NCBI RefSeq assembly: GCF_022385335.1
Contig: NZ_CP092431.1
Span: 8,680,001-8,744,000 of the forward strand
DNA length: 64,000 nt
Direction: 5' to 3'
DNA from: Streptomyces deccanensis
GTDB taxonomy: Bacteria > Actinomycetota > Actinomycetes > Streptomycetales > Streptomycetaceae
The position numbers and the translations under genes were made by a program. How positions within the stretch are numbered: the first letter of the stretch is position 1; every line of letters begins with the position of its first letter. Shown here piece after piece: positions 57,328 to 64,000 of this stretch. Under the pieces are notes generated by a model. That model was not told the DNA's origin. It saw nothing but the letters and a program-made list of their open reading frames with translations, and did no database searches.

Positions 57328-59724
57328 TCAGTCGCCGAAGGTCGACACGGTCGCCCCGGTCTTCATCGGCTCGTCCGGGTTCACCGAGAACGCCATGTTC
57401 CCGGCCGTCGCCACGATCGCGTCGTCCACGAGCAGCACCCGGGGCGGGGTCTCGGTCGCGATGTCCCCCGGGTCGTCGAGCGCGTCCGTGCGCCACACCT
57501 CGGCGCCCGTCCGGCTGTCCAGGGCCAGCAGCCGGCCGAACCGGTTGGCGAAGTAGATCTCGTCACGGGCCGCCGACACCACCGGCGCGGACAGGTTCTC
57601 CATGTCGGTGGTCCGCTCCCACAGCACCTTGCCGCTCGTCGCCGACACGGCGGTGACCGAGCCGCTGGTCCGCACGAAGTACACGACCCCGTCCACGAGC
57701 GTCGCCGCGCCCCGCAGCGCGCGCTTCAACGGGATCCGGGTGACCTTCCCGGTGTCCGGGTCCACCCGCAGGAACGCGTCGTACGGCCGCTCGTACCCGG
57801 CCTGGTAGACCTCCTCGGTGGTCTCCGCCTTCAGGAACAGCGGCCGTCCGTCGACGGCGCCCAGGGCGAGCGACTTCTCGGGCATCGGGGTGCGTTCCCG
57901 AGGAGTGCCGTCGTCCGGATCGAGGCGTACCAGCGTGAACGGGCGGGTGTCGAGGAAGTCGTCGCCCTCCCAGCACAGTTCGTACGGGGCGTCGCCGAGC
58001 ACCGTGGGGACGCAGTTGATTCCGGCGGGCTCGGACGTCCGCCACAGCTCCTTGCCCGCCGTGTCGTAGGCGATCACGTCGTAGTGGTCGGGTGCGAGGG
58101 TGAGGACGCCGCCGTCGAAGAGGGGTGCCACCTCGCTCGCGCTGATGGGCCGGGACCACCGCTGCTTCCCCGTGCGGGTGTCCAGGGCCACCAGGCGCCG
58201 CTGCGTGCTGTCGGGTTCCGTGTAGACGAAGACCAGGCCGTCCCGTACGCCGATGGGCCGGGCGGTCTGCGGGAGTTGGCCGTACCGCCATCCCGTCTCG
58301 CCGGTGGCGGCGTCCAGCTTCGCGACGAGGAAGCCCGTACCGCCGCAGTACAGGTCCGTGCCGTCCGTCCGGCAGCCCGTGTCGTCGTAGTTGACCGGGA
58401 TGTAGTCGGCGGGAAGGCCGCTGTCGGCCCGCAGCCGGGTCTGCCACGGCCGCCAGCCCTCGGGGAGCGACGCGGCACGGTAGTCGACAGTGGCGCCGGT
58501 GCCGCCGGACGCCGTCGAGGTGTCCTCGGCCCCCGGGTGGAGGAGCAGCGCGGCGGTCAGCGCGGAGACGGTCAGGGCGGCGCCGAGCCCGACGAGCAGC
58601 AACCGCCGTCCGCCGCGCGGGCGGGGGAGGCGTCCGCCGACCGGGCGACGGTCCGGCGAACCGCCGTCCGTGGGGCGGCGGTCCGGTGAACCGCCGCTCG
58701 TGGGGCGACGGTCCGGCTGCCGGTCGCTCGTGGTCGTGTCGTCGGCCCGAGCGGCGTTCCGTGGGCCGGTGTCGGCCTGGCCGGCGTCGTCCGGGTAGGT
58801 CGCCAGATCCGCTTCTTCGCCTGTGCCGGTTGCCGTGCCCGTGCTCTTGTCCGTGCCCGTCTCCGGTATCGGTACCGGCGTCGGCGCGGCGCCCTGCGTG
58901 CCGGTGGCCGTGGCGGGCGAGGTCGCGAACTCCAGGAACAGGCCGTGCAGTTCGGTGAGGTCCGGGCGGGTCATCGGGTTCTTGTCCAGGCAGCGTTCGG
59001 CGACGGTGCGCAGCGGTTCGGGCACCGCGTCCAGCTTCGGGGCCTCGAACATGACCTGGTAGCCCGCCAGATAGGGGCTCTCCGCCTTGAACGGGCTGTG
59101 CCCGCTGGCGGCGTACACCAGCAGCGACCCCAGCGAGAACACGTCCGACGCCTCGGTGACGTCCCTCGGCGAGCGCAACTGCTCCGGTGACATGAACGGC
59201 GGCGTGCCGATCACCCGTCCGGTCACCGTGAGCGGCAGGTTGTCGCCGGCGCGGGAGATGCCGAAGTCGATGACGCGCGGGCCGTCCTCGGCCATCAGGA
59301 CGTTCGCCGGTTTCAGGTCCCGGTGCACGACCCCCGCCCGGTGGATGTCGCGCAGCGCCTCGACGAGCCCCAGCGCGAGGCCCCGGATGCGGGCGCCGCG
59401 CAGCGGCCCCTCCTCGCGCACCAGATCGGAGAGGGTCGGACCCGGGACGTACTGCGTCGCCATCCAGGGCCTGGCCGCCTCCGGATCGGCGTCCACCACG
59501 GCGGCCGTGAACGCCCCGCTCACCCGCCGCGCCGCCGCGACCTCCTGACGGAACCGGGAGCGGAACTCCTCGTCGTCGCGGTACTGCGCGTGCACCAGCT
59601 TGATCGCGACCAGTCGTCCCGACGCGGACCGGGCGCGATAGACGACCCCCATGCCGCCCGAGCCGAGCCGGTCCTCCAGGGCGTATCCGCCTATGACGGT
59701 GGGATCGTCGTCCCTCAGCGGCAT
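57328..59724 (-). CDS. Membrane Ser/Thr protein kinase with PQQ-type beta-propeller sensor
   Basis: Hanks-type receptor kinase, 798 aa. The cytosolic kinase domain has GSGGMGVVYRA, Lys42, HRDLKPAN with Asp136, and DFG 153-155. A Pro/Asp/Arg-rich juxtamembrane region with 10-residue SPDRRPT-GG repeats follows. One transmembrane helix lies near residues 371-397. Outside, about 400 residues contain repeated LDAATGETGWRY/LDTRTGKQRW/LDSRTGAEVW units of PQQ-like propeller blades. It probably senses a cell-surface ligand. The gene ends 226 bp before the GH16 start on the same strand and may have no link to it. Confidence 0.92.
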   Translation of the reverse strand: MPLRDDDPTVIGGYALEDRLGSGGMGVVYRARSASGRLVAIKLVHAQYRDDEEFRSRFRQEVAAARRVSGAFTAAVVDADPEAARPWMATQYVPGPTLSDLVREEGPLRGARIRGLALGLVEALRDIHRAGVVHRDLKPANVLMAEDGPRVIDFGISRAGDNLPLTVTGRVIGTPPFMSPEQLRSPRDVTEASDVFSLGSLLVYAASGHSPFKAESPYLAGYQVMFEAPKLDAVPEPLRTVAERCLDKNPMTRPDLTELHGLFLEFATSPATATGTQGAAPTPVPIPETGTDKSTGTATGTGEEADLATYPDDAGQADTGPRNAARADDTTTSDRQPDRRPTSGGSPDRRPTDGGSPDRRPVGGRLPRPRGGRRLLLVGLGAALTVSALTAALLLHPGAEDTSTASGGTGATVDYRAASLPEGWRPWQTRLRADSGLPADYIPVNYDDTGCRTDGTDLYCGGTGFLVAKLDAATGETGWRYGQLPQTARPIGVRDGLVFVYTEPDSTQRRLVALDTRTGKQRWSRPISASEVAPLFDGGVLTLAPDHYDVIAYDTAGKELWRTSEPAGINCVPTVLGDAPYELCWEGDDFLDTRPFTLVRLDPDDGTPRERTPMPEKSLALGAVDGRPLFLKAETTEEVYQAGYERPYDAFLRVDPDTGKVTRIPLKRALRGAATLVDGVVYFVRTSGSVTAVSATSGKVLWERTTDMENLSAPVVSAARDEIYFANRFGRLLALDSRTGAEVWRTDALDDPGDIATETPPRVLLVDDAIVATAGNMAFSVNPDEPMKTGATVSTFGD
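58645..58710. repeat. 30-bp tandem repeats in the kinase juxtamembrane coding region
   Basis: Copies at 58645-58674 and 58675-58704, with a partial third, encode the Arg/Pro/Gly-rich decapeptide repeats between kinase and membrane helix. Copy number could change the tether length without altering the frame. Confidence 0.8.
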
Positions 59725-59830
59725 TTCCCACCACGCTCTTGTCCGTACGACAGCCCCGCACGGAGCAGCCTAGGCGATCGGCGCGGGACCGCCCGACCAG
59801 GGGCACCGCGGGACCGCACCGGACCGGTGA

Positions 59831-59851
59831 CCGGGCCCCGTCGGGGCCCGG
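59831..59851. other. Perfect 21-bp GC palindrome between kinase and serine hydrolase genes
   Basis: CCGGGCCCCG-T-CGGGGCCCGG with a single-base centre, in the 171-bp divergent gap. It cannot be a terminator of either gene because both read away from it, so it is more likely an operator or a chance GC palindrome. Confidence 0.5.
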
Positions 59852-59895
59852 CTTATTCGATGGCCGCGCGCGACGCGGCCCGTTACCTTCCCCCC

Positions 59896-60993
59896 ATGGC
59901 GACGACTGAGGGCATGTGCACGGACCGGTTCAGCGCGGTGCGCGAGGCGTTGGCGGCCTCGTTGGACGACAAGGACGTGGGTGCCTCGGTCGCCGTGTAC
60001 GTGGACGGTGAGCCCGAGGTCGATCTCTGGGGCGGGTACACCGACATCGACCGCACCGTCCCGTGGCAGCGGGACACCCTCACCCATGTGTGGTCGACCA
60101 CCAAGACGATGACGGCCCTGTGCGTGCTGATGCTCGCCGACCGGGGCGCACTGGACCTGCACGCCCCGGTGGCGACGTACTGGCCGGAGTTCGCGGCGGC
60201 GGGCAAGGAGGACGTACGCGTCAGCCATGTGCTCTCGCACACGGCCGGCCTGCCCCGCTTCGAGGCCCCCACGACGCTGGAGGACCTGTACGACTGGCCG
60301 ACCGTCACCGCGCGGCTCGCCGCGCAGGCACCGGCCTGGAAACCCGGCACCGAGGCCGGCTACCACGCGATGACCCAGGGCTATCTGCTCGGGGAGATCG
60401 TCCGCCGGGTCACCGGCCGCAGTCTGGGCACCTTCTTCGCCGAGGAGGTGAGCGGGCCGCTGGGCGCCGACTTCCACATCGGGCTTCCCGCCGAGCACGA
60501 CCACCGGGTGGCGCCGGTCATCATGCCGCCCTCCTCGCCGACCCAGGACGGCCCGCCGCCCAACCCGGCCATCCCGGACGGCGCCCCCAACACGACCGCC
60601 TGGCGAAGGGCCGAGATCCCGGCCGCGAACGGTCACGGCAACGCCCGCTCGGTCGCCGCCGTCCAGTCGCTGCTGTCCTGCGGCGGCGCGGCGCGTGGTG
60701 TGCGGCTGCTGTCGGAGGAGGGGTGCGCGCGGGTCTTCGAGGAACAGTTCGACGGCGTCGACAGCGTCCTGCGTGTCCCGATGCGCTACGGCATGGGCTA
60801 CGGCCTGAACGGCGGCCAACTGCCCAACCCCCGCACCTGCTTCTGGGGCGGCTGGGGCGGCTCGCTCGTCCTGGTCGACCTCGACGCCCGGATGACCGTG
60901 GCGTACATGATGAACCGGATGATCGACGGGGGCCTCGGCGACGAGCGGGGATTCGCGATCCTCGCGGCCGCCTACGAGGGCCTGTCGGCCTGA
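59896..60993 (+). CDS. Class C beta-lactamase-fold serine hydrolase
   Basis: Cytosolic EstB-type esterase or peptidase, 365 aa. The SxxK nucleophile lies in WSTTKTM (Ser67, Lys70) and the tyrosine motif in GYHAMTQG. WGGWGG near the C-terminus stands where KTG occurs in lactamases. ATG 59896 has no Shine-Dalgarno sequence; a TACCTT box ends only 6 bp upstream, which fits a leaderless transcript. No signal peptide is present. A 10-bp-arm hairpin follows the gene. Confidence 0.85.
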   Translation: MATTEGMCTDRFSAVREALAASLDDKDVGASVAVYVDGEPEVDLWGGYTDIDRTVPWQRDTLTHVWSTTKTMTALCVLMLADRGALDLHAPVATYWPEFAAAGKEDVRVSHVLSHTAGLPRFEAPTTLEDLYDWPTVTARLAAQAPAWKPGTEAGYHAMTQGYLLGEIVRRVTGRSLGTFFAEEVSGPLGADFHIGLPAEHDHRVAPVIMPPSSPTQDGPPPNPAIPDGAPNTTAWRRAEIPAANGHGNARSVAAVQSLLSCGGAARGVRLLSEEGCARVFEEQFDGVDSVLRVPMRYGMGYGLNGGQLPNPRTCFWGGWGGSLVLVDLDARMTVAYMMNRMIDGGLGDERGFAILAAAYEGLSA

Positions 60994-61033
60994 ACTGCCC
61001 TGGACCCACGGCACAACCGCATCGACGGCATCA

Positions 61034-61068
61034 CGCACCGGCCCCGGAAGTCCCCCGAGGCCGGTGCG
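61034..61068 (+). terminator. Stem-loop after the serine hydrolase gene
   Basis: CGCACCGGCC (61034-61043) and GGCCGGTGCG (61059-61068) form a perfect 10-bp stem with a 15-nt loop. In the 291-bp gap 60994-61284 this is the only structure I recognise; the remainder should hold the sulfatase promoter. Confidence 0.65.
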
Positions 61069-61284
61069 CGGCATGTCACGGACGTCTGGCAAGATCACCC
61101 CGCACCCGGTGGAACCAGAACCCCGCGTTCCCCCTCTCCAGAGGCGGAGGACGCGCAGTCGACCACCGCGGCCTCCACCGACCTGCCGCAACAAGCTGTT
61201 CATGCCCTGTGCATGGTTCTGCTCCGGGTGCCCCCTTCACCATCGGACCCACGACCACCCGCCGATCACCACCCAGGAGTTCGC

Positions 61285-63084
61285 ATGCCCAGCCGCCGCC
61301 GTTTCCTCGCGGGGACCGCCGCCGTCGGCGCGACCGGGGCGGCGGCCGGCTGTGTCGCGCACGACGGACGCAGGGGCGGCGCCCACGATGCCGCCGATCC
61401 CGAGGGGAGCCGGCCGTCCGCGCCGGTCGTGCCCGCGGCCCGCACCCCTTCGCAGCGCCCCAACTTCGTGGTCGTCCTCGCCGACGACCTCGGCTACGGC
61501 GAACTCGGCTCCTACGGCCAGAAACTGATCGACACCCCGCGCCTGGACGCCCTGGCCGCCGAGGGGCTGCGCTTCACCGACGCCTATGCCGCCGCCCCGG
61601 TCTGCGCCCCCTCCCGCTGCTCCCTCCTCACCGGGCTGCACAGCGGCCACGCCACCGTCCGAGAGAACCCCTGGGGCCCGGGTGGCCAGGGCGCGCTGAC
61701 CGAGCGGGACTTCACCTTCGCCGACGCGCTGCGGGCCCTCGGCTACCGCACCGCGCTCATCGGCAAGTGGGGCTTCGGCCCGGAGCGCCCGAACCAGCCG
61801 AGCCACCCCAACTCGCGTGGTTTCGAGCAGTTCTACGGCTATCTCACGCACAGGCACGCGCACGAGTACTACCCGACGTACCTCTGGGACAACGGCGAGA
61901 AGCAGGAGATCCCGGAGAACCGGGACGGCGCCCGCGAGGTCTACGCCCCCGACCTCATCGAGGAGCGGGCCCTCGGCTTCGTCGACGCCCACAAGGACGA
62001 GCCGTTCCTGCTGTTCCTCGCCCCGACCGTGCCGCACGCCCCGAGCCTCGCCCCGAAGCTCGGCGCGTACGCCGAGGAGCCCTGGAGCCGCCCGGACAAG
62101 GCGCACGCGGCGCAGGTCACCGGTCTGGACACCCTGGTCGGCGCTCTCGTCGACCGGCTCAGGGAGCACGGTATCGACCGGCGCACCGTCGTCCTCGTCA
62201 CCAGCGACAACGGCCCGCACGAGGAGGGCGGCACCGACCCGGACCTCTTCGACGGCAACGGCCCGCTGCGCGGCTACAAGCGCAATCTGTACGAGGGCGG
62301 CATCCGCGTCCCCCTCATCGCTTGGTCCCCGCAGCGAGTCCCCGCCGGTACCACCGACCGTCCGACCCCGCTGATCGACCTGCTGCCGACCCTCGCCGAA
62401 CTCGCGGGCGCGCCCGCGCCGTCGGACATCGACGGGCTCTCCGCGGCTCCCCTGCTGCGGGCCGGCGGCGCCGAGGCCGCCCGCCACGGCCATCTGTACT
62501 TCTACCGCAACCACAGCGGCGTCACCCCGCGCGCCGACCGGGTCGACGGCGGCCGGACGCGACGGCTGGCCGAGGCGGTGCGGCGCGGCGACCTCAAGGC
62601 GGTGCGGTTCGCCCCCGGCGAGGACCGGACGGCGCCGGACGACCGGTGGCAGGTCGAGCTGTACGACCTGGCCCGCGACCCGGGTGAGCGGAACGACCTG
62701 GCGGCGGCCCGGCCCGCCCAGGCCGACGCGCTGGTCCGGCTGATGCGGACCTCCTGGGTGGACGACTACCGGCGCAAGCCCTACGGCGTCACCCTCCACG
62801 TGACCCGGCGGGGCGGCACGTTCCTCGTCACCGCGACCTGCGCCAACGGCTCCGCCCGCCCCTGGACCGCCGCACGTCTCGCCCTCACCGCGCCGAACGG
62901 CTGGCAGACGCGCGCACTCGGCACGGTCACCGCCGACCGCATCCGCCCCGGCGGACGGTTCGTCGCCCGCTGGGAGGTCACCCCCGCCGCCGACGCCGAC
63001 CAGGGCCGGCTCACGGCCCGGGCCACCGCCACCCACGCGGGCGCCGCGGTGACGTACACCGCACAGGCGTCGGTCGGGAAGTAG
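61285..63084 (+). CDS. Exported lipoprotein sulfatase
   Basis: Alkaline-phosphatase-superfamily sulfatase, 599 aa. The N-terminus SRRRFLAGTAAVGATGAAAGC combines a Tat twin-arginine signal (read RRRFLAG) with a lipobox ending at Cys22 or nearby, so the enzyme is probably a Tat-exported lipoprotein. Cys107 in CAPSR is the residue converted to formylglycine by a sulfatase-maturing enzyme. The metal and substrate sites LADDLGYGELGSYG, GKWGFGP and SDNGPHEEGG are present. The last about 110 residues form a beta-sandwich add-on domain. AGGAG precedes ATG 61285. The sulfate ester substrate is unknown. Confidence 0.9.
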   Translation: MPSRRRFLAGTAAVGATGAAAGCVAHDGRRGGAHDAADPEGSRPSAPVVPAARTPSQRPNFVVVLADDLGYGELGSYGQKLIDTPRLDALAAEGLRFTDAYAAAPVCAPSRCSLLTGLHSGHATVRENPWGPGGQGALTERDFTFADALRALGYRTALIGKWGFGPERPNQPSHPNSRGFEQFYGYLTHRHAHEYYPTYLWDNGEKQEIPENRDGAREVYAPDLIEERALGFVDAHKDEPFLLFLAPTVPHAPSLAPKLGAYAEEPWSRPDKAHAAQVTGLDTLVGALVDRLREHGIDRRTVVLVTSDNGPHEEGGTDPDLFDGNGPLRGYKRNLYEGGIRVPLIAWSPQRVPAGTTDRPTPLIDLLPTLAELAGAPAPSDIDGLSAAPLLRAGGAEAARHGHLYFYRNHSGVTPRADRVDGGRTRRLAEAVRRGDLKAVRFAPGEDRTAPDDRWQVELYDLARDPGERNDLAAARPAQADALVRLMRTSWVDDYRRKPYGVTLHVTRRGGTFLVTATCANGSARPWTAARLALTAPNGWQTRALGTVTADRIRPGGRFVARWEVTPAADADQGRLTARATATHAGAAVTYTAQASVGK

Positions 63085-63133
63085 ACGGCCGGAAGCGGGG
63101 CGACGGGACGCCCGCCGAGCGGCCGGCTCCTCG

Positions 63134-63955
63134 TCAGGAGGCGGACGTGCCCCGGCCCGGGATCAGCGACCCCCGCCGGGGCGCGTCCGGCTGCCAGCCC
63201 AGGGCGCGTGAGATCCCGCGTGCCGCCACCCGTACTGCGGGCGTCAACACCGGTACCTGGGCGCCGGCTTGCGGCACCACGACCGACACGGCGGCCACCA
63301 CGGACCCGCCAGGCCCGCGTACCGGCGCGGCCACCGACAGCGCGTCCTCGGTGACCTGACGGCTGCTCACCGCCACGCCCGTGCGCCGTACTTCGGCGAG
63401 CACCCGGCGCAAGCGGGGCCCGTCCGTGATGGTGTACGGCGTGAAGGAGGCCAACGGCCCCTGGCAGTAGGCCTCCTGGGAAGCCGTGTCCCCGTGGGCG
63501 AGGAGCGCGAGGCCCACGCCCGTGGCGTGCAGGGGCCAGCGGGCGCCGACCCGGATGTGGACGCCGACGGCGGAGCGTCCGGAGAGCCACTCGATGTAGA
63601 CGACCTCGTCCCCGTCGCGGACCGCGAGCTGCACGTTCTCGTGCGTCGCCTCGTACAGGTCCTCCAGGTACGGCAGCGCGATCTGGCGCAGGGCGAGCCC
63701 GCGCGGGGCGAGCGCCGCGAGTTCCCACAGCCGGAGCCCCACGTGGTAGATCCCGCCCGCGTCGCGCTCCAGGGCGCCCCACTCGGTGAGCGCGCCGACC
63801 AGCCGGTGGGCCGTGGTGAGGGTCAGCCCGGCCCGGCGGCTGATGTCCGTCAGCGAGAGCGCCGGGTGGTCGTGGTCGAAGGCGGCCAGCACGGCGAGCA
63901 GCCGGTCGGGCGCGGAGCGGGCGGCTCCCGCGAGCGCGTCGGTGGTCATCGGCAT
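63134..63955 (-). CDS. IclR-family transcriptional regulator
   Basis: Regulator of 273 aa. The N-terminal winged helix contains SLTDISRRAGLTLTTAHRLVGAL, and the C-terminal GAF-like IclR domain senses a small metabolite. ATG 63955 is used, with a second ATG two codons later. It begins 7 bp after the stop of the gene running in from the right edge, so it is probably the distal gene of that operon. It is convergent with the sulfatase gene across 49 bp. Confidence 0.88.
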   Translation of the reverse strand: MPMTTDALAGAARSAPDRLLAVLAAFDHDHPALSLTDISRRAGLTLTTAHRLVGALTEWGALERDAGGIYHVGLRLWELAALAPRGLALRQIALPYLEDLYEATHENVQLAVRDGDEVVYIEWLSGRSAVGVHIRVGARWPLHATGVGLALLAHGDTASQEAYCQGPLASFTPYTITDGPRLRRVLAEVRRTGVAVSSRQVTEDALSVAAPVRGPGGSVVAAVSVVVPQAGAQVPVLTPAVRVAARGISRALGWQPDAPRRGSLIPGRGTSAS

Positions 63956-63962
63956 CGTGGCG

Positions 63963-64000
63963 TCACCCCAGTCCGGCCTCGGCGATCTTCTGCAGCAGCG
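63963..64000 (-). CDS. C-terminal end of a gene extending beyond the right edge
   Basis: Only the last eleven codons (LLQKIAEAGLG) and the TGA at 63963-63965 lie in the window. The frame is consistent with an ORF entering from the right, 7 bp from the IclR start, which suggests an operon. The product cannot be named from this fragment. Confidence 0.5.
   Translation of the reverse strand, partial: LLQKIAEAGLG

Overview
The window is chromosomal DNA from an actinomycete, almost certainly Streptomyces. GC content is very high, GTG and TTG starts are common, genes overlap by 4 bp (ATGA/GTGA), GC-rich stem-loops act as terminators, and one copy of the palindromic intergenic repeat common in Streptomyces is present near 40.9 kb. 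The gene block 22989-28738 has the same content and order as I recall for S. coelicolor SCO6650-SCO6655. The pentose-phosphate genes at 49-54.6 kb match the SCO6658-SCO6663 neighbourhood. The window therefore looks like the equivalent chromosomal region with strain-specific DNA at its left end and between conserved blocks. No tRNA, rRNA, CRISPR array, insertion sequence or integrase was recognised.

Region 1 (1-15430) is the most unusual part. Divergent from one promoter region lie a giant Ser/Thr-kinase plus DEAD-like helicase plus DUF1998 fusion (minus strand, running off the left edge) and a plus-strand run. That run is a primary-type sigma-70 factor carrying a long coiled-coil tail, a DrmA-type helicase, a DrmB-type DUF1998 protein and a UvrD/Rep-like SF1 ATPase, the last three overlapping stop-to-start. 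The DrmA/DrmB pair is the core of DISARM anti-phage systems. The usual partners (PLD nuclease DrmC, methyltransferase, DrmD/DrmE) are not here, and a kinase-helicase and a sigma factor stand beside the pair instead. This is the best candidate for an undescribed defence system.

Region 2 (15633-20809) holds a small inositol/sugar dehydrogenase operon with a LacI regulator, and a GlxA-like AraC regulator divergent from a quinone oxidoreductase. Region 3 (20877-28738) is the pterin-like cluster: CDP-alcohol phosphotransferase, medium-chain dehydrogenase, catalytically altered PTPS homologue, glycosyltransferase, methyltransferase, flippase-like membrane protein, creatininase homologue and the formyl-retaining GTP cyclohydrolase II (Met120 variant). 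Region 4 (28923-37364) holds a saccharopine/FAD-oxidase operon, a beta-lactamase-fold hydrolase, a TetR plus drug-exporter pair with tandem operators, a ligand-binding protein preceded by a leader ORF, and a small membrane protein.

Region 5 (37553-42774) is a quinate/shikimate catabolic cluster (MHS transporter, TetR regulator, shikimate/quinate dehydrogenase, 3-dehydroshikimate dehydratase) with matching candidate operators in front of both arms. Region 6 (42799-48784) holds a catalase-like plus animal-type haem peroxidase fusion, a nitroreductase-like protein and a membrane-anchored repeat protein. Region 7 (48991-55627) is a pentose-phosphate operon tkt-(small ORF)-zwf-opcA-gnd that lacks tal and pgi, with a divergent AraC regulator across an A/T-rich palindrome. 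Region 8 (55686-64000) holds a secreted GH16/CBM6 glucanase with CebR-like boxes, a membrane Ser/Thr kinase with a PQQ-type sensor, a serine hydrolase, a sulfatase, an IclR regulator and the last codons of one further gene.
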